Positions 32,043 to 42,620 are shown, counted from the stretch's first letter. The stretch: 64,000 bases of DNA from Demequina lutea (GCF_013409005.1 NZ_JACBZO010000001.1:744001-808000); one strand, 5' to 3'. The notes: a model not told the origin generated them from the letters alone. A program made the numbers and translations.

Positions 32043-32999
32043 CTAGATCTTGCGCATGTGGACCGATTCCACCGCATGGTTCCTGCTCTTGCGGAGGATG
32101 ATCGTGGCGCGCGAGCGGGTCGGCTCAATATTTCGCTCAAGGTTGGGCGCGTTGATGGTGTCCCAGATGAATGAGGCGCGTTCGACGGCCTGAGTGTCGG
32201 TAAGCGATGCATAGTTCTTGAAGTAGCTGTCTTCGCGCGCGAACGCCGTCGCCCTGAACGACAAGAAGCGCTCGATGTACCAGGCCCGCACATGCGCGGG
32301 ATCGGCGTCGACGTAGATCGAGACGTCGAAGTAGTCCGACACGGCGAGGGCCGGGCTCTCACGCGTGCGCACGGCGGCCGGTTGCAGCACATTGAGGCCC
32401 TCGACAATGAGCACGTCCGGATGGCTCACGGTGACGCACTCGTCGGGAATGATGTCGTACGTCACGTGCGAATACACCGGCGCGCTGACCTCGGCCACAC
32501 CCGACTTCACGGCCGCGATGAAGTGGCGCAGCGCCTGCCTGTCGTACGACTCAGGGAAGCCCTTGCGGGCCATCAGCCCGCGTTCCTCGAGGATCGCGTT
32601 GGGGAGCAGGAAGCCATCTGTCGTCACGAGTTCCACACGCGGGGAAGACGGCCACCTGGCAAGCAGTTCCCTCAAGACGCGAGCCGTCGTCGACTTGCCC
32701 ACGGCGACCGACCCGGCGATGCCGATCACGAACGGCGTTCGCGAGGCGCGCTCACCCAGGAAGGCGCTCGTCGCCTGGTGAAGGGCTCCGACTGCCTCCG
32801 AGTGCAGCGTGAGCAATCGCGACAGCGGCCGGTAGATCTGATCGACCTCGGCAAGGTCTATCGGATCCCCGAGTCCGCGAACTCTGGCCACGTCCGCGTC
32901 GGTCAGGGGCAGTGGAGTGTTGTGGGCGAGTTCCGCCCACTCGGCACGAGTGAACGACAGAAATGGACTCGCCAATGCGTCGTTGTTCCTCGCGGTCAC
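32043..32999 (-). CDS. coaA: Pantothenate kinase, type I
   Basis: Phosphorylates pantothenate, the first step of coenzyme A synthesis; 318 aa. P-loop GIAGSVAVGKST lies at residues 93-104, followed by the substrate region VELVTTDGFLLPN and HVTYDIIPDE. The C-terminal RATIILRKSRNHAVESVHMRKI region is typical. The GTG at 32999 has no ribosome binding site; CACAAT lies six bases upstream (33006-33011), so the mRNA may be leaderless. Divergent from glmS. Confidence 0.97.
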   Translation of the reverse strand: MTARNNDALASPFLSFTRAEWAELAHNTPLPLTDADVARVRGLGDPIDLAEVDQIYRPLSRLLTLHSEAVGALHQATSAFLGERASRTPFVIGIAGSVAVGKSTTARVLRELLARWPSSPRVELVTTDGFLLPNAILEERGLMARKGFPESYDRQALRHFIAAVKSGVAEVSAPVYSHVTYDIIPDECVTVSHPDVLIVEGLNVLQPAAVRTRESPALAVSDYFDVSIYVDADPAHVRAWYIERFLSFRATAFAREDSYFKNYASLTDTQAVERASFIWDTINAPNLERNIEPTRSRATIILRKSRNHAVESVHMRKI

Positions 33000-33005
33000 T
33001 CATCC

Positions 33006-33070
33006 ATTGTGGGGCATTGGCTGGAGTTCTTAGTGCGCCGACCTCTCGGCGCCGCTACGCAAACTAGACT
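33006..33070. promoter_or_regulatory. Divergent, apparently leaderless promoters of coaA and glmS
   Basis: On the minus strand CACAAT (33006-33011) ends six bases before the coaA GTG; on the plus strand TAGACT (33065-33070) ends seven bases before the glmS ATG. Neither start has a ribosome binding site. The whole gap between the start codons is 78 bases, so both promoters share it. Clear -35 boxes are not visible. Confidence 0.5.
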
Positions 33071-33077
33071 CGCTCCC

Positions 33078-34943
33078 ATGTGCGGAATCGTGGGCTATGT
33101 CGGATCGGGCGAGCCGAGTGCTAGGGCCGAGGGTGTGGTCATGGGCGGACTTGAACGCCTGGAGTATCGCGGGTACGACTCCGCGGGGATTGCGGTCGTG
33201 GTGCCGGGCAGCCCCGTGCTCGCCATGGCCAAGAAGGCCGGAAAACTCACCAATCTCGCGAAACTGCTCGCCGAGACGCCGCTTCCGCACGGCACCGCCG
33301 CGATCGGCCACACCAGGTGGGCGACTCACGGCTCGCCGACGGACGCGAACGCCCACCCTCACCTCGCCGCAGGCGGGCGCATCGCGATCATTCACAACGG
33401 CATCATTGAGAACTACGCGCCGCTCAGGGCGGAGTTGCTCGCGTCTGGCGTCCAGTTCTTGTCCGACACCGACACCGAGGTGGCGGGGCACCTTCTGGCT
33501 CGCTACGTCGACGGGGGCTTGAGTCTGGTCGACGCGATGCGCGCCGTGGCTCGCAGGCTCGAGGGGGCCTTTACTCTCCTGGCCATCGACGCCAACGAGC
33601 CCCACGTGGTCGTCGGGACAAGGCGAAATTCTCCGCTCGTGATCGGCATCGGCGATGGGGAGAACTTCCTTGGCTCTGATGTGGTCGCCTTCATCGAGTA
33701 CACGAAGACGGCTCTGGAACTCGGACAGGATGAGGTTGTCGAAATCACCCCTGAGGGGGTGAGTATTACCGACCTGGGAGGCTCTCCCGTCGCGCGCGAG
33801 CCGTTTACCGTCACGTGGGACGCATCGGCCGCGCAGAAGGGCGGCTTCGCCTCCTTCATGGACAAGGAGATTCACGACCAGCCGAGTGCCGTGGCGGATA
33901 CCCTCCGTGGCCGGCTCGACGAACGCGGCAAGCTCAAGCTCGACGAGGGAATCATCGCCGAGACCGTGCTCGGGGCCGTCGACAAGATCATCGTCGTAGC
34001 GTGCGGCACGGCCTTCTACGCCGGGATGGTTGCCAAGTACGCGATCGAGCACTGGACCCGCATCCCCGTCGAGGTCGAGCTCGCGCATGAGTTCAGGTAC
34101 CGGGACCCCGTTCTCTCGGTACGGACGCTGGTCGTAGCGTTCAGCCAGTCGGGCGAGACCATGGACACGATCATGGCGGTGCGTCACGCGCAGCAGCAAG
34201 GCGCGCCGGTGGTCGCGATCATCAACGTCCAAGGCTCGACGATCGCGCGCGAAGCCGATGCGGTGCTCTACACCCGCGCCGGACCCGAGATTGCGGTGGC
34301 TTCCACGAAGGCGTTCCTCGCCCAGATCGCCGCCTCTTACCTGCTCGGCATCTACCTCGCGGAGTTGCGTGGCAACAAGTTCCCCGACGAGATCGCCGCG
34401 CTGCTTGCCGAACTCAACGAGATGCCAGCCAAGATCCAACTCGTGTTGGATACGAGTGAGCCTGTGCGTGAGCTCGCCCACTCGATGGTCAACGAGCGCA
34501 CGGTCCTCTTCCTCGGCCGCCACATCGGCTACCCAGTGGCGCTCGAGGGTGCACTCAAGCTCAAGGAACTCGCGTACATTCACGCCGAAGGGTTCGCGGC
34601 GGGAGAACTCAAGCACGGTCCCATCGCGCTGATCGAACCTGGGCAGCCGGTGTTCATCGTCTTGCCAAGCCCGCGCGGCAAGGAGGTACTGCACTCCAAG
34701 GTGATCTCGAATATCCAGGAGGTCAGGGCGCGCGGCGCACGGACATTCGTCATTGCGGAAGAGGGAGACACCGAGGCCGCCCATTATGCGGATCACCTGT
34801 TCACGGTCCCTCAGACGCCCACGCTTCTCATGCCGCTCCTGACCGTAGTGCCGTTGCAGATATTCGCTCTCGAGCTGGCCTCTGCCAAGGGCTTCGACGT
34901 TGACCAACCGCGAAACCTCGCCAAGTCCGTCACCGTGGAATAG
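33078..34943 (+). CDS. glmS: Glutamine-fructose-6-phosphate aminotransferase
   Basis: Makes glucosamine 6-phosphate from fructose 6-phosphate and glutamine, the entry to amino-sugar synthesis; 621 aa. Cys2 in MCGIVGYVG is the amidotransferase nucleophile, exposed after Met removal, which fixes the start at 33078. The glutaminase domain covers about 240 residues, followed by two SIS sugar isomerase domains (SQSGETMDT in the first) and the C-terminal DQPRNLAKSVTVE. The upstream in-frame extension opposite coaA is a shadow. Confidence 0.98.
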   Translation: MCGIVGYVGSGEPSARAEGVVMGGLERLEYRGYDSAGIAVVVPGSPVLAMAKKAGKLTNLAKLLAETPLPHGTAAIGHTRWATHGSPTDANAHPHLAAGGRIAIIHNGIIENYAPLRAELLASGVQFLSDTDTEVAGHLLARYVDGGLSLVDAMRAVARRLEGAFTLLAIDANEPHVVVGTRRNSPLVIGIGDGENFLGSDVVAFIEYTKTALELGQDEVVEITPEGVSITDLGGSPVAREPFTVTWDASAAQKGGFASFMDKEIHDQPSAVADTLRGRLDERGKLKLDEGIIAETVLGAVDKIIVVACGTAFYAGMVAKYAIEHWTRIPVEVELAHEFRYRDPVLSVRTLVVAFSQSGETMDTIMAVRHAQQQGAPVVAIINVQGSTIAREADAVLYTRAGPEIAVASTKAFLAQIAASYLLGIYLAELRGNKFPDEIAALLAELNEMPAKIQLVLDTSEPVRELAHSMVNERTVLFLGRHIGYPVALEGALKLKELAYIHAEGFAAGELKHGPIALIEPGQPVFIVLPSPRGKEVLHSKVISNIQEVRARGARTFVIAEEGDTEAAHYADHLFTVPQTPTLLMPLLTVVPLQIFALELASAKGFDVDQPRNLAKSVTVE

Positions 34944-34946
34944 CGC

Positions 34947-35303
34947 ATGGCCATCGTCGGCGTGGGTATCGATGTGGTCGAACTCGAACGATTTGATCGC
35001 GCGGTGGAGCGCTCCCCCCGGTTCCTCGAGAGGGTATTCACCCCCGCGGAGCGAGAGTTCGGTCGCCATTCGCTCGCCGCCCGCTGGGCCGCCAAAGAGG
35101 CTCTCGCAAAAGCGCTCGGCGCACCCGCAGGGCTGGTGTGGCGCGATGCCGAAGTGCTGCGTGATCGATCCGGCCGACCCCGCCTTGAGGTGAGCGGCAC
35201 CGTGGCGGCGCGCGCGCAGGAGCTCGGAGTTGCTACGTTTCATGTGTCCCTTTCTCACGACGCCGGGGTGGCGTCGGCCATAGTGATTGCGGAGGCGACG
35301 TGA
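34947..35303 (+). CDS. acpS: Holo-[acyl-carrier-protein] synthase
   Basis: Transfers 4'-phosphopantetheine from CoA to acyl carrier protein; 118 aa. The metal and CoA motifs [12 protein letters not shown] (start) and [13 protein letters not shown] are clear, and SLSHD precedes the C-terminal strand. It starts three bases after glmS and overlaps alr by four bases, so glmS-acpS-alr is probably one transcript. Confidence 0.97.
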   Translation: MAIVGVGIDVVELERFDRAVERSPRFLERVFTPAEREFGRHSLAARWAAKEALAKALGAPAGLVWRDAEVLRDRSGRPRLEVSGTVAARAQELGVATFHVSLSHDAGVASAIVIAEAT

Positions 35304-36406
35304 GCAGACTGACGGTCAAGATTGACACCGACGCGATCACCAGTAATGTGGCGACGCTCGTGGGCCGGACTACTGCCGCGGTGATGGCGGTCGTCAAGGC
35401 CGATGGCTACGGGCACGGCCTTGTCGAGGCCGGCCGCGCTGCCCGCGCCGGAGGCGCCACCTGGTTGGGCGTGGCCCAACCACACGAGGCCCTCGAGTTG
35501 CGGGCGTTGGGCGACGAGGGCCGCATCCTCACGTGGCTCTATGGCCCTGACTTCCCAGCGCGCGAGCTGATCGAGGCGGGCGTCGACGTGTCTGTGAGCT
35601 CGGCCGAGGTGCTTGGCGAGATCGTGGCGGTCTCGCGAGACGGTGCGCCGTGCCCTCGCGTACACATCGCCGTCGACACAGGATTAGGGCGCGAGGGCGT
35701 CACTCTTGCGGAACTTCCAGGACTCCTCGAGCTTGTCAAGGCGGCGCAACGCGAAGGCCTGGTGCGAGTGGTCGGCATGTGGTCCCACCTGGCCTGGGCC
35801 GATGCGCCTGGCCACCCCACGATTGACCTGCAGGCGCGAGTGTTCCGTCAGGCGCTCGTGATCGCGCAACAGGCCTCGATCGCACTCGAGGTGAGGCACC
35901 TGGCCAACTCGGCCTGCACTCTTACCCGCCCCGATCTGCACTTCGACCTGGTCCGCCCGGGAATCGCCATCTACGGGCTGCCTCCCGTTGAGGACCCCGA
36001 GGGCAAGAACTTCGGCCTCAAGCCGGCGATGAGCGTCACGAGCGAGATCATCCTGGTCAAGGATGTTCCCGCTGGTCAGGGAGTGAGCTACGGCCACGAA
36101 TATGTGACCGTCCACCCCACCACGCTTGGCCTGGTCAGCGCCGGATATGCGGATGGAGTCTTCCGTGCCGCGGGCTCGGTTGCGGAGGTTTCCGTGCGCG
36201 GTCGTCGCTATCGCATCGCGGGCCGCGTGTGTATGGATCAATTCGTGATCGATCTCGGACCCGCCACCACGGTGTGCGTCGGCGATGAGGTGACGCTCAT
36301 CGGGCCCGGAGGCCCGAGCGCACAGGACTGGGCGACCGCCGTTGGCACGATCGACTACGAGATCGTGTGCCGCTTTGGTGGCTCGCGCCCCAAAACGTTT
36401 TCATGA
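35300..36406 (+). CDS. alr: Alanine racemase
   Basis: PLP enzyme that makes D-alanine for peptidoglycan; 368 aa. The PLP lysine is Lys33 in VKADGYGHG; the catalytic Tyr lies in [11 protein letters not shown] near residue 277, and [12 protein letters not shown] is the dimer-interface segment. The GTG overlaps the acpS stop, and its own stop overlaps tsaE. Lies at the head of the alr-tsaE-tsaB-rimI group known from mycobacteria. Confidence 0.98.
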   Translation: MSRLTVKIDTDAITSNVATLVGRTTAAVMAVVKADGYGHGLVEAGRAARAGGATWLGVAQPHEALELRALGDEGRILTWLYGPDFPARELIEAGVDVSVSSAEVLGEIVAVSRDGAPCPRVHIAVDTGLGREGVTLAELPGLLELVKAAQREGLVRVVGMWSHLAWADAPGHPTIDLQARVFRQALVIAQQASIALEVRHLANSACTLTRPDLHFDLVRPGIAIYGLPPVEDPEGKNFGLKPAMSVTSEIILVKDVPAGQGVSYGHEYVTVHPTTLGLVSAGYADGVFRAAGSVAEVSVRGRRYRIAGRVCMDQFVIDLGPATTVCVGDEVTLIGPGGPSAQDWATAVGTIDYEIVCRFGGSRPKTFS

Positions 36407-36903
36407 GGTATCGCATCAAGGACGGTGAATCCATGCGCGAGCTTGGTCGCGCAATGGCGCAGGCCTTGAGGGCGGGCGACCTGGTGATCCTTGCAGGCGG
36501 GCTCGGCGCGGGCAAGACGACGCTCGTTCAGGGCATCGGCGCGGGGCTTGGCGTGCGTGGCCAAGTGGCGAGCCCCACCTTCATCATCTCGCGAGCCCAC
36601 GAGCCCGCCGCCGACGGGCCGTGGCTGGTGCACGTAGACGCGTACAGGCTCGGATCTCTCGCCGAATTGGATCACCTTGACCTCGACGATTCGACCGACG
36701 AGGCTGTCACCGTGGTCGAGTGGGGCGAGGGCAAAGCAGAGTCGCTGGCCGACGGGCACGCGCTCATCACCATCGATCGCGCGCGTGGCGCCTTCGCCGA
36801 GGGCGAGGATCCCGCCGCAGGCGAGCGAGTCGTGACGGTCACCACGAGCGGCGACGCCTGGCAGGGGCGCCCGTGGCCGCAAGCGGAGGATGGGCAGTCA
36901 TGA
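36403..36903 (+). CDS. tsaE: tRNA t6A synthesis ATPase TsaE
   Basis: ATPase that resets the TsaB-TsaD complex in t6A37 tRNA modification; 166 aa. Walker A GGLGAGKTTLVQG is near residue 33, and the SPTF and HVDAYRLGS motifs follow, with EWGEG near residue 108. The ATG at 36403 overlaps the alr stop; a start at 36367 would lie inside alr. The last 40 residues are poorly conserved. Confidence 0.96.
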   Translation: MRYRIKDGESMRELGRAMAQALRAGDLVILAGGLGAGKTTLVQGIGAGLGVRGQVASPTFIISRAHEPAADGPWLVHVDAYRLGSLAELDHLDLDDSTDEAVTVVEWGEGKAESLADGHALITIDRARGAFAEGEDPAAGERVVTVTTSGDAWQGRPWPQAEDGQS

Positions 36904-37505
36904 TCGTCGCGATCGACACCTCGTCGGCCATTGCCGTCGCGATCACGGACGCCGACGCGACGGTGGCCCTCGGGCGAGCGAGCGTGTTTTCCCCGCGCGG
37001 CCACGCCGAGCTGTTGAGCGACCTGGTGCGCCAGGCGCTTGCCGAGGCGAGTGTCACGCGCGCCGATATCACCGCGGTGGTCGCGGGCACGGGACCCGCG
37101 CCGTTCACGGGACTGCGGGTCGGTCTGGTGACGGCTCGGACCCTCGCGCTCGCGTGGAAGGTTCCCGCATGGGGCGTGTGTTCTCTTGACGCCATCGGCG
37201 CGGAGCACGGGGACGTGCTCGCCGTGGCCGATGCGCGCCGGCGCGAGGTGTACTGGGCCCGGTACGCGGGGGGGCTGCGAATCGCAGGCCCCGAGGTCGG
37301 AACCCCGGCGTCGGTACTCGTCGAGGAGGGCGAGATGGTTGTGGGCAGGGGAGCGGTGCTGTACCCCGACGCCTTTCCAGGCGCGATCGACGCCGACCCC
37401 GACCCGCTGTGGCTTGCCAAGGAGGCCGTGCGCCGACGGGCCGCGGGCGAAGACTTGCCCACCGAGCCGCTCTATTTGCGCAGGCCAGACGTGCACGGCG
37501 CATGA
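36900..37505 (+). CDS. tsaB: tRNA t6A synthesis protein TsaB
   Basis: ASKHA-fold scaffold partner of TsaD, 201 aa. MIVAIDTSSAIAVAI is the first fold strand and GTGPAPFTGLRVGL near residue 65 is the family signature. ATG overlaps the tsaE stop by four bases and its stop overlaps rimI, so four genes in a row are coupled. Confidence 0.95.
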   Translation: MIVAIDTSSAIAVAITDADATVALGRASVFSPRGHAELLSDLVRQALAEASVTRADITAVVAGTGPAPFTGLRVGLVTARTLALAWKVPAWGVCSLDAIGAEHGDVLAVADARRREVYWARYAGGLRIAGPEVGTPASVLVEEGEMVVGRGAVLYPDAFPGAIDADPDPLWLAKEAVRRRAAGEDLPTEPLYLRRPDVHGA

Positions 37506-37978
37506 CCGATGAGCGCATCAGGGACCTCGTCGAGGCCGACCTGCCATGGATGGCCCAAGTGGAGAGGGACCTCTTTGCCAACGCCGCGTGGTCGGAGGCG
37601 CTGATTCGTGAGGATTGGCGATATGGCACGTGCCGGTACCGCGCAGTGGAGATCGACGGTTCGCTGGCCGGCTACGCGGTGTACGGCTACGACGGAGACG
37701 CCTTTCACCTGATGAACCTTGCGATCGTTCCGGACTTTAGGGGTCGCGGCCTGGCGAAGGTACTCGTGGGGGAGTTCTTGGACGAGGCCGCGCGGCACAA
37801 GGCTCCCGATGCGTGGCTCGAGGTCGCAGTCAACAATGAGGCGGCGCTGGGGCTCTATGAGGCGCTCGGATTCGAAATCGTGCGCACGAGGCGCAAGTAC
37901 TACCAGCCTGGCGGCATCGATGCGCTCGTCATGCGCAAGGAGCTGCGGCCCTACGTGCCGGAAACGCCGAACGCGTGA
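37502..37978 (+). CDS. rimI: Ribosomal protein S18-alanine N-acetyltransferase RimI (GNAT)
   Basis: GNAT acetyltransferase, 158 aa, probably acetylating protein N-termini such as that of S18. The acetyl-CoA motif is VPDFRGRGLAKVLVGEFL near residue 80 (V/I-x-x-x-x-R-G-x-G), and ALGLYEALGFEIVRTRRKYY is the usual C-terminal signature. Position between tsaB and tsaD supports RimI rather than another GNAT. ATG overlaps the tsaB stop. Confidence 0.93.
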   Translation: MTDERIRDLVEADLPWMAQVERDLFANAAWSEALIREDWRYGTCRYRAVEIDGSLAGYAVYGYDGDAFHLMNLAIVPDFRGRGLAKVLVGEFLDEAARHKAPDAWLEVAVNNEAALGLYEALGFEIVRTRRKYYQPGGIDALVMRKELRPYVPETPNA

Positions 37979-38107
37979 ACCGTCCGGCCTAGAAGATGCG
38001 CGCGACGTCCTCCCACGAGGGCCCGGGTCTGAGGTCAACCGCGCTGAACGCCTCCGCTCGCTCCTTGCCGCCCTTTCGCACGATCCTCGCCGTCTAGAGT
38101 TGCTTCC

Positions 38108-39145
38108 ATGGAACTGGTCCTTGGGCTTGAGTCCACGTGCGACGAAACGGGCGTGGCACTTGTGCGCGGCCGCGAACTCATTGCCGACGTTGTGGCGTCC
38201 TCTATGGACGAGCACGCCCGGTTCGGCGGCATCATTCCCGAGGTCGCCTCGCGTGCCCATCTGGAGGCGTTCGTCCCTACGGTGGAGGAGGCCCTCGCCC
38301 GCGCGGGGTGCTCGCTCGACGATGTCGACGCGATCGCCGTTGCCGCAGGCCCCGGCCTTGTGGGCTCGCTGACGGTGGGAGTCGCGGCCGCGAAGGCGCT
38401 CTCTCTCGCGCTCGACCGCCCGCTCTATGGGGTCAACCACGTCATCGGCCACGCCGCGGTGGACGAGCTTGTCCACGGCGCTTTTCCCGATCGCACGATG
38501 GCCCTCGTCGTCTCGGGCGGGCACTCGTCCCTCTTGCTTGTCGACGACATCGCGACTCGCGTCACGGAGCTTGGACACACCCTCGACGACGCGGCAGGCG
38601 AGGCATTCGACAAGGTCGGCAGGCTCCTGGGGCTGCCCTATCCGGGCGGGCCCCACGTCGACAGGCTCGCTCGTGAGGGCAATCCGACCGCCATCAGGTT
38701 CCCTCGCGCCCTGACGTTGCCGAAGGACCGCGAGCGCCACGCCTACGACTTCTCGTTCTCCGGGCTTAAGACCGCCGTCGCCCGCTGGGTCGAGGCCGCG
38801 GAGGACTCAGGCAGGCCCATCCCGGTGGCCGATGTCGCCGCCTCCTTCGCCGCGGCCGTCGCCGACGTCTTGGTGTCCAAGACGCTCGATGCCTGCGAGA
38901 GGCACGAGGTGGACACCCTGGTGATCGGCGGCGGATTCTCCGCCAATAGTCAGTTGCGAGAACTCGCGCTCGCGAGGGGCGCTGAACGAGGCATCGAGGT
39001 GCGCATTCCGCCTCTCAAGTACTGCACGGACAACGGGGCGATGATCGCCGCGCTTGGGGCCGCCGTGGTCGCGCGCGGCGTGGCACCGAGCGCGCTCACG
39101 ATCGGTGTGAACTCGTCGATGCCGCTCGAAACCATCACGGTATGA
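38108..39145 (+). CDS. tsaD: tRNA N6-adenosine threonylcarbamoyltransferase TsaD
   Basis: Catalytic subunit of t6A synthesis, 345 aa. [19 protein letters not shown] is the N-terminal strand, HVIGHAA near residue 115 supplies the two metal histidines, and [13 protein letters not shown] and the C-terminal [11 protein letters not shown] complete the fold. A 129-base gap separates it from rimI, and TAGAGT at 38095-38100 lies seven bases before the ATG with no ribosome binding site, so it probably has its own leaderless promoter. Stop overlaps the next gene. Confidence 0.97.
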   Translation: MELVLGLESTCDETGVALVRGRELIADVVASSMDEHARFGGIIPEVASRAHLEAFVPTVEEALARAGCSLDDVDAIAVAAGPGLVGSLTVGVAAAKALSLALDRPLYGVNHVIGHAAVDELVHGAFPDRTMALVVSGGHSSLLLVDDIATRVTELGHTLDDAAGEAFDKVGRLLGLPYPGGPHVDRLAREGNPTAIRFPRALTLPKDRERHAYDFSFSGLKTAVARWVEAAEDSGRPIPVADVAASFAAAVADVLVSKTLDACERHEVDTLVIGGGFSANSQLRELALARGAERGIEVRIPPLKYCTDNGAMIAALGAAVVARGVAPSALTIGVNSSMPLETITV

Positions 39146-40791
39146 GGCGCTCGAGGGTCATCGCCGCGGCCACCGCGATTGCGGTGGTTGCTGGAGGTTC
39201 CGCGGCGTGGGTCGCGTTGCGACAGGGCGGGCAGGGCCACGGAGCCGCCGTGGCGGACGCCGTGGTCGCACCCATCGCCGCACCGGTGGAGAGGGCTCCC
39301 CTGGAGGTGCCTGCGGATCTGGCTTGGGGGCCGTCCGTCGTCGACTACGCGGACGCGGTTGCTACGGCGAGTGATCTTCCTCTCGATGTGGCGGCCGGGC
39401 AGGTGATCGTCGCGACAGTGAGCAGCCCCGATCCCGCAACCGCGGCCTCCCTGGTCAGCGCGCAACACTTGGCGGGCGTGATTCTGATGGGCGGTGCCAT
39501 CACCGACGCCTCCCAGGTAGGGGCACTCGCGGCCGCGGTACAGGCGGCCGCTGCCGAGGACGGGCGCAGCTGGCCCGCGGTCGTGTCGACCGATCAGGAG
39601 GGTGGGCCCGTGTCTCGACTTTCCGGGGTCATTCCGGGCCTTCCCGCCTTCATGGCGGCCGGTTCGATCCCAGACAAGACGGTGGTGGCGAACGCGTACG
39701 AGTCCGCCGCCCGCGACATGAGGGCGCTGGGAGTAAACGTCGATTGGGCCCCCGACGCTGACGTGACCGTGGGGTTGGCCGATCCCACGATTCGGGTACG
39801 CTCGGCGGGCTCGGATCCCGCGCGTGTGGCGGACACGGTGGATGCGGCCGTGAAGGGCCTGCTCGCGGGAGGCGTCATCCCCGCGATCAAGCACTTCCCA
39901 GGTCATGGATCGGTGACCACCGACTCTCACGTCTCGGTGCCCGTCCAAACCGCCACCGTGGCGCAGCTCGAGACCGCCGACTTGGTGCCATTCGCCCAGG
40001 CGATTGCCGACGGCGCACCCGTCGTCATGATGGGGCACATTGCGGTGGCGGAATGGGGCGGAGTGCCGGCAACGGTGAGCCCCCGGGCGTACGCGTATGT
40101 GAGGAAGTCGCTCGGATTCACGGGGGTCGTTGTCACCGACGCCCTCAATATGGGGGCAATCACCGATTCCTTCGCGCCCGGCGACTCGGAGGTCGCCGCT
40201 CTCGCCGCAGGCGCCGACCTCTTGCTCATGCCTCGTGACCCCGCCGCCGCCCGTCAGGCGATCATTGCCGCCGTCCAGAACGGAACGTTGTCGCGCGACC
40301 GGCTCGACGAGGCCGTCGCGCGCGTGTCCTCGCTGATGACGCTCCAACAACGACGCGCCGAGGCCTCTGATACCAAGACAGTCGAATCGAACTCCGGAGC
40401 TAACTACGCCCGTGCCTTCGCGGCATCGGCCGCCACGGTGTCAGCGGCGTCGTGCACCGGGCCGTATGTGGGATCGAGCGTCACGATCAGGGGGGGCTGG
40501 CCGGGGGAGAGGCAGGCCCTCGCCGACGCCCTGGCTGGCTACGGCATCACGACGGGCGGCGGAACGACCATTCTCCTCCTCGGCTCGGCGACGGGCTCTG
40601 GTCGCGCCGACGTCGTGGTGGCGATGGACGGCCCCTGGGGGCTTCCGAAGTCGACCGCGAGCGTCTATGTCGGGCTGTATGGGCGGTCGAATGAGGCGCT
40701 CGCGGGATTGGCGGACGTGCTCGCCGGCGCGGTCACGCCCACGGGGCAGTGGGCGGTTGCGGGGATGCCCCCCGCTTGCGGGACTGCATGA
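39142..40791 (+). CDS. Exported glycoside hydrolase family 3 protein (beta-N-acetylhexosaminidase-like)
   Basis: A 549-aa secreted enzyme. An N-terminal basic stretch and hydrophobic helix (residues 1-26) form a signal peptide or anchor. The catalytic domain carries the NagZ-type motif KHFPGHG near residue 252 and [11 protein letters not shown] near residue 333, with the Asp nucleophile. Before it come [12 protein letters not shown] and the [12 protein letters not shown] segment. A less conserved C-terminal domain of about 130 residues follows. Likely cleaves GlcNAc from wall fragments; ATGA overlap with tsaD. Confidence 0.88.
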   Translation: MRRSRVIAAATAIAVVAGGSAAWVALRQGGQGHGAAVADAVVAPIAAPVERAPLEVPADLAWGPSVVDYADAVATASDLPLDVAAGQVIVATVSSPDPATAASLVSAQHLAGVILMGGAITDASQVGALAAAVQAAAAEDGRSWPAVVSTDQEGGPVSRLSGVIPGLPAFMAAGSIPDKTVVANAYESAARDMRALGVNVDWAPDADVTVGLADPTIRVRSAGSDPARVADTVDAAVKGLLAGGVIPAIKHFPGHGSVTTDSHVSVPVQTATVAQLETADLVPFAQAIADGAPVVMMGHIAVAEWGGVPATVSPRAYAYVRKSLGFTGVVVTDALNMGAITDSFAPGDSEVAALAAGADLLLMPRDPAAARQAIIAAVQNGTLSRDRLDEAVARVSSLMTLQQRRAEASDTKTVESNSGANYARAFAASAATVSAASCTGPYVGSSVTIRGGWPGERQALADALAGYGITTGGGTTILLLGSATGSGRADVVVAMDGPWGLPKSTASVYVGLYGRSNEALAGLADVLAGAVTPTGQWAVAGMPPACGTA

Positions 40792-41420
40792 CGTTCCTGG
40801 CGGGGCTTGGACTTGGCCTGTCGCTCATCGTCGCGATCGGCGCGCAAAACGTTTTCGTCCTCCGCCAAGGTGTGCGGCGCGAACGCGTGGCGCTCGTGGT
40901 CGCGATTTGTGCGGTGTCCGATGCGTTGCTCATCGCAGCGGGGGTGTCTGGCGTCGGCTTGGCGGCGGCGACCTTCCCTTGGCTCTTGACGGCGGCGCGC
41001 TGGGCCGGCGCGGCCTTCTTGGTGACGTACGGCCTTCTTGCCGCGCGTCGGGCGTTCACGGAGGATCATGGCCTCGACTCTTCGCGGGCGGGAAACGGCT
41101 CACCGTCGGGAAGTGAGGCGCGGCGCGGTGAAACGGCCGCGCGCGTTGCCCTCACATGCGTGGCGCTCACGTGGCTCAACCCCCACGTCTACCTCGACAC
41201 GGTGTTCCTCGTCGGCTCCGTGGCCGCCGCCCACGGCGACGCAAAGTGGCTCTTTGCCGCAGGCGCCGCGACGGGGAGCCTGGTGTGGTTCGCGGCGCTT
41301 GGCTACGGAGCGAGGTACGTGGGGCGCTGGCTCTCCGGACCGCGTGCTTGGCGGTTCCTGGATGCCGCGATCGCCGTGGTCATGATCGCGATCGCGGCGA
41401 GCTTGATCATGGGTGCGTGA
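40788..41420 (+). CDS. LysE/ArgO-family amino acid exporter
   Basis: A 210-aa membrane protein with about six helices. IGAQNVFVLRQG near residue 16 is the LysE/ArgO signature, and LTWLNPHVYLDTVFLVG the second conserved block; both point to basic amino acid export. The ATG at 40788 overlaps the previous stop; the frame upstream is a shadow. It converges with the methyltransferase gene, stops nine bases apart. Confidence 0.88.
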   Translation: MTFLAGLGLGLSLIVAIGAQNVFVLRQGVRRERVALVVAICAVSDALLIAAGVSGVGLAAATFPWLLTAARWAGAAFLVTYGLLAARRAFTEDHGLDSSRAGNGSPSGSEARRGETAARVALTCVALTWLNPHVYLDTVFLVGSVAAAHGDAKWLFAAGAATGSLVWFAALGYGARYVGRWLSGPRAWRFLDAAIAVVMIAIAASLIMGA

Positions 41421-41429
41421 CGGGCCGGG

Positions 41430-42620
41430 CTACGCGTTCGGCGATTCGACGCGTTCCGCGATGATCGCCAACCGTGCGCCGTCGACACGTATCAGGATGA
41501 CGGTCGCGCTCGTGTCTCCCTTGAGCTTGAGGCGAGGCCTCAGCGCTGCGGGGTCGATGTCCATCCCGCGCTTCTTGATTTCCAGGGTTCCGATTCCCCT
41601 GGCGGCGAGCGCAGATGCCAATCGCTTCTCCGAGTACGGCAGCGTCTCGACGACCCTGAATCCGGTGGCGAAGGGCGTCGAGAGAGGTGCATCGCACGTG
41701 AGATAGGCGATGTGAGGGTCGATCAGCGTCGCCCCGACGGTCGCCGCCATGGGCCCGACGAGTCCCGACCTGATCACCGCGCCGTCCGGTTCGTAGACGT
41801 AGGCCCCAAGCGGGCCGACCTCCCCAGGTAAGGGCTCGCCCTCGAAGAGGTGAGAGGAACCCCCGCGCAGGACGAGCGCAGAGTGCCCGCGCGTTCTCGC
41901 GAGCCTTCCCGTCCACAGACCCATCTCGACCACGTCGCCATCCATGCTGACCCACTGCGCCTCGGTATCGGGTGGCACCGCGCTGTGCGGAAGCGCGGGG
42001 CTCAATTTGATTCCCATGTCCGGCCATGTGGACCGCAGGTCGAGGATGTCGTCGAGAGGGGGAGAGTAGTCGCGCGGGTCGTGCCTTCGGCCGCGACCGT
42101 CCCTGCGCGCGGGGTCCACGAAGAGGGCTTCCGCATCGATGTGGCCCGATGCCAAGGTGGCCATTGCATCGGCGTGGACCACACGCGCGTCGTCCCAATG
42201 GCGCAGGTTGTGGTCCGCGAGCAGGGCTGTCGCCTCATCGCGCTCAAAGGCGAGCACGGATAACCCCAAGGAGGCGAAGGCCATCGAATCGGCACCGAGG
42301 CCGCACGTGAGGTCCGCCACCGAGCCGAAACCCGCATCGAGGTAGCGCTTGGCATGGTGAGCGGCGACGGCGAGGCGTGTCGCTTGTTCGAGCCCGTCCT
42401 GAGTGAAGAGCATGCCATCCGCGAACGGGCCGAACTTGGACGCGGCGGCCGCGCGTAGCCGTGCCTGCGTCATGGCCGCGGCCACGACGGCCGGATCAGC
42501 GCCGCCGGAGCGGAGTTGGCTCGCCAACGTCAGCGCGTGAGCGGGGTCATACGGCGGCATTGAAGCCAAGAGGGCCAGGGCCGCTGGGGACGTGGCAAGG
42601 CGAGCGGCGTCTGCTTCCAT
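41430..42620 (-). CDS. Class I SAM-dependent methyltransferase with THUMP-like C-terminal domain
   Basis: A 396-aa predicted nucleic-acid methyltransferase. Residues about 85-190 form the Rossmann core with VADLTCGLGADSMAFASLG (SAM loop), and FVDPARRDGRGRR resembles the catalytic DP-type motif. The C-terminal part (LEIKKRGMDIDPAALRPRLKLKG) matches the THUMP-like domain of this family; the substrate is unknown to me. I use the ATG at 42620, which has CAGGAT six bases upstream and no ribosome binding site. An upstream ATG at 42650 is possible. Confidence 0.85.
   Translation of the reverse strand: MEADAARLATSPAALALLASMPPYDPAHALTLASQLRSGGADPAVVAAAMTQARLRAAAASKFGPFADGMLFTQDGLEQATRLAVAAHHAKRYLDAGFGSVADLTCGLGADSMAFASLGLSVLAFERDEATALLADHNLRHWDDARVVHADAMATLASGHIDAEALFVDPARRDGRGRRHDPRDYSPPLDDILDLRSTWPDMGIKLSPALPHSAVPPDTEAQWVSMDGDVVEMGLWTGRLARTRGHSALVLRGGSSHLFEGEPLPGEVGPLGAYVYEPDGAVIRSGLVGPMAATVGATLIDPHIAYLTCDAPLSTPFATGFRVVETLPYSEKRLASALAARGIGTLEIKKRGMDIDPAALRPRLKLKGDTSATVILIRVDGARLAIIAERVESPNA

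Noticed and set aside
32292..33077. N-terminal extension of glmS by 262 codons
   Set aside because: It lies opposite coaA, and GlmS requires Cys2 directly after the initiator Met, which fixes the start at 33078.
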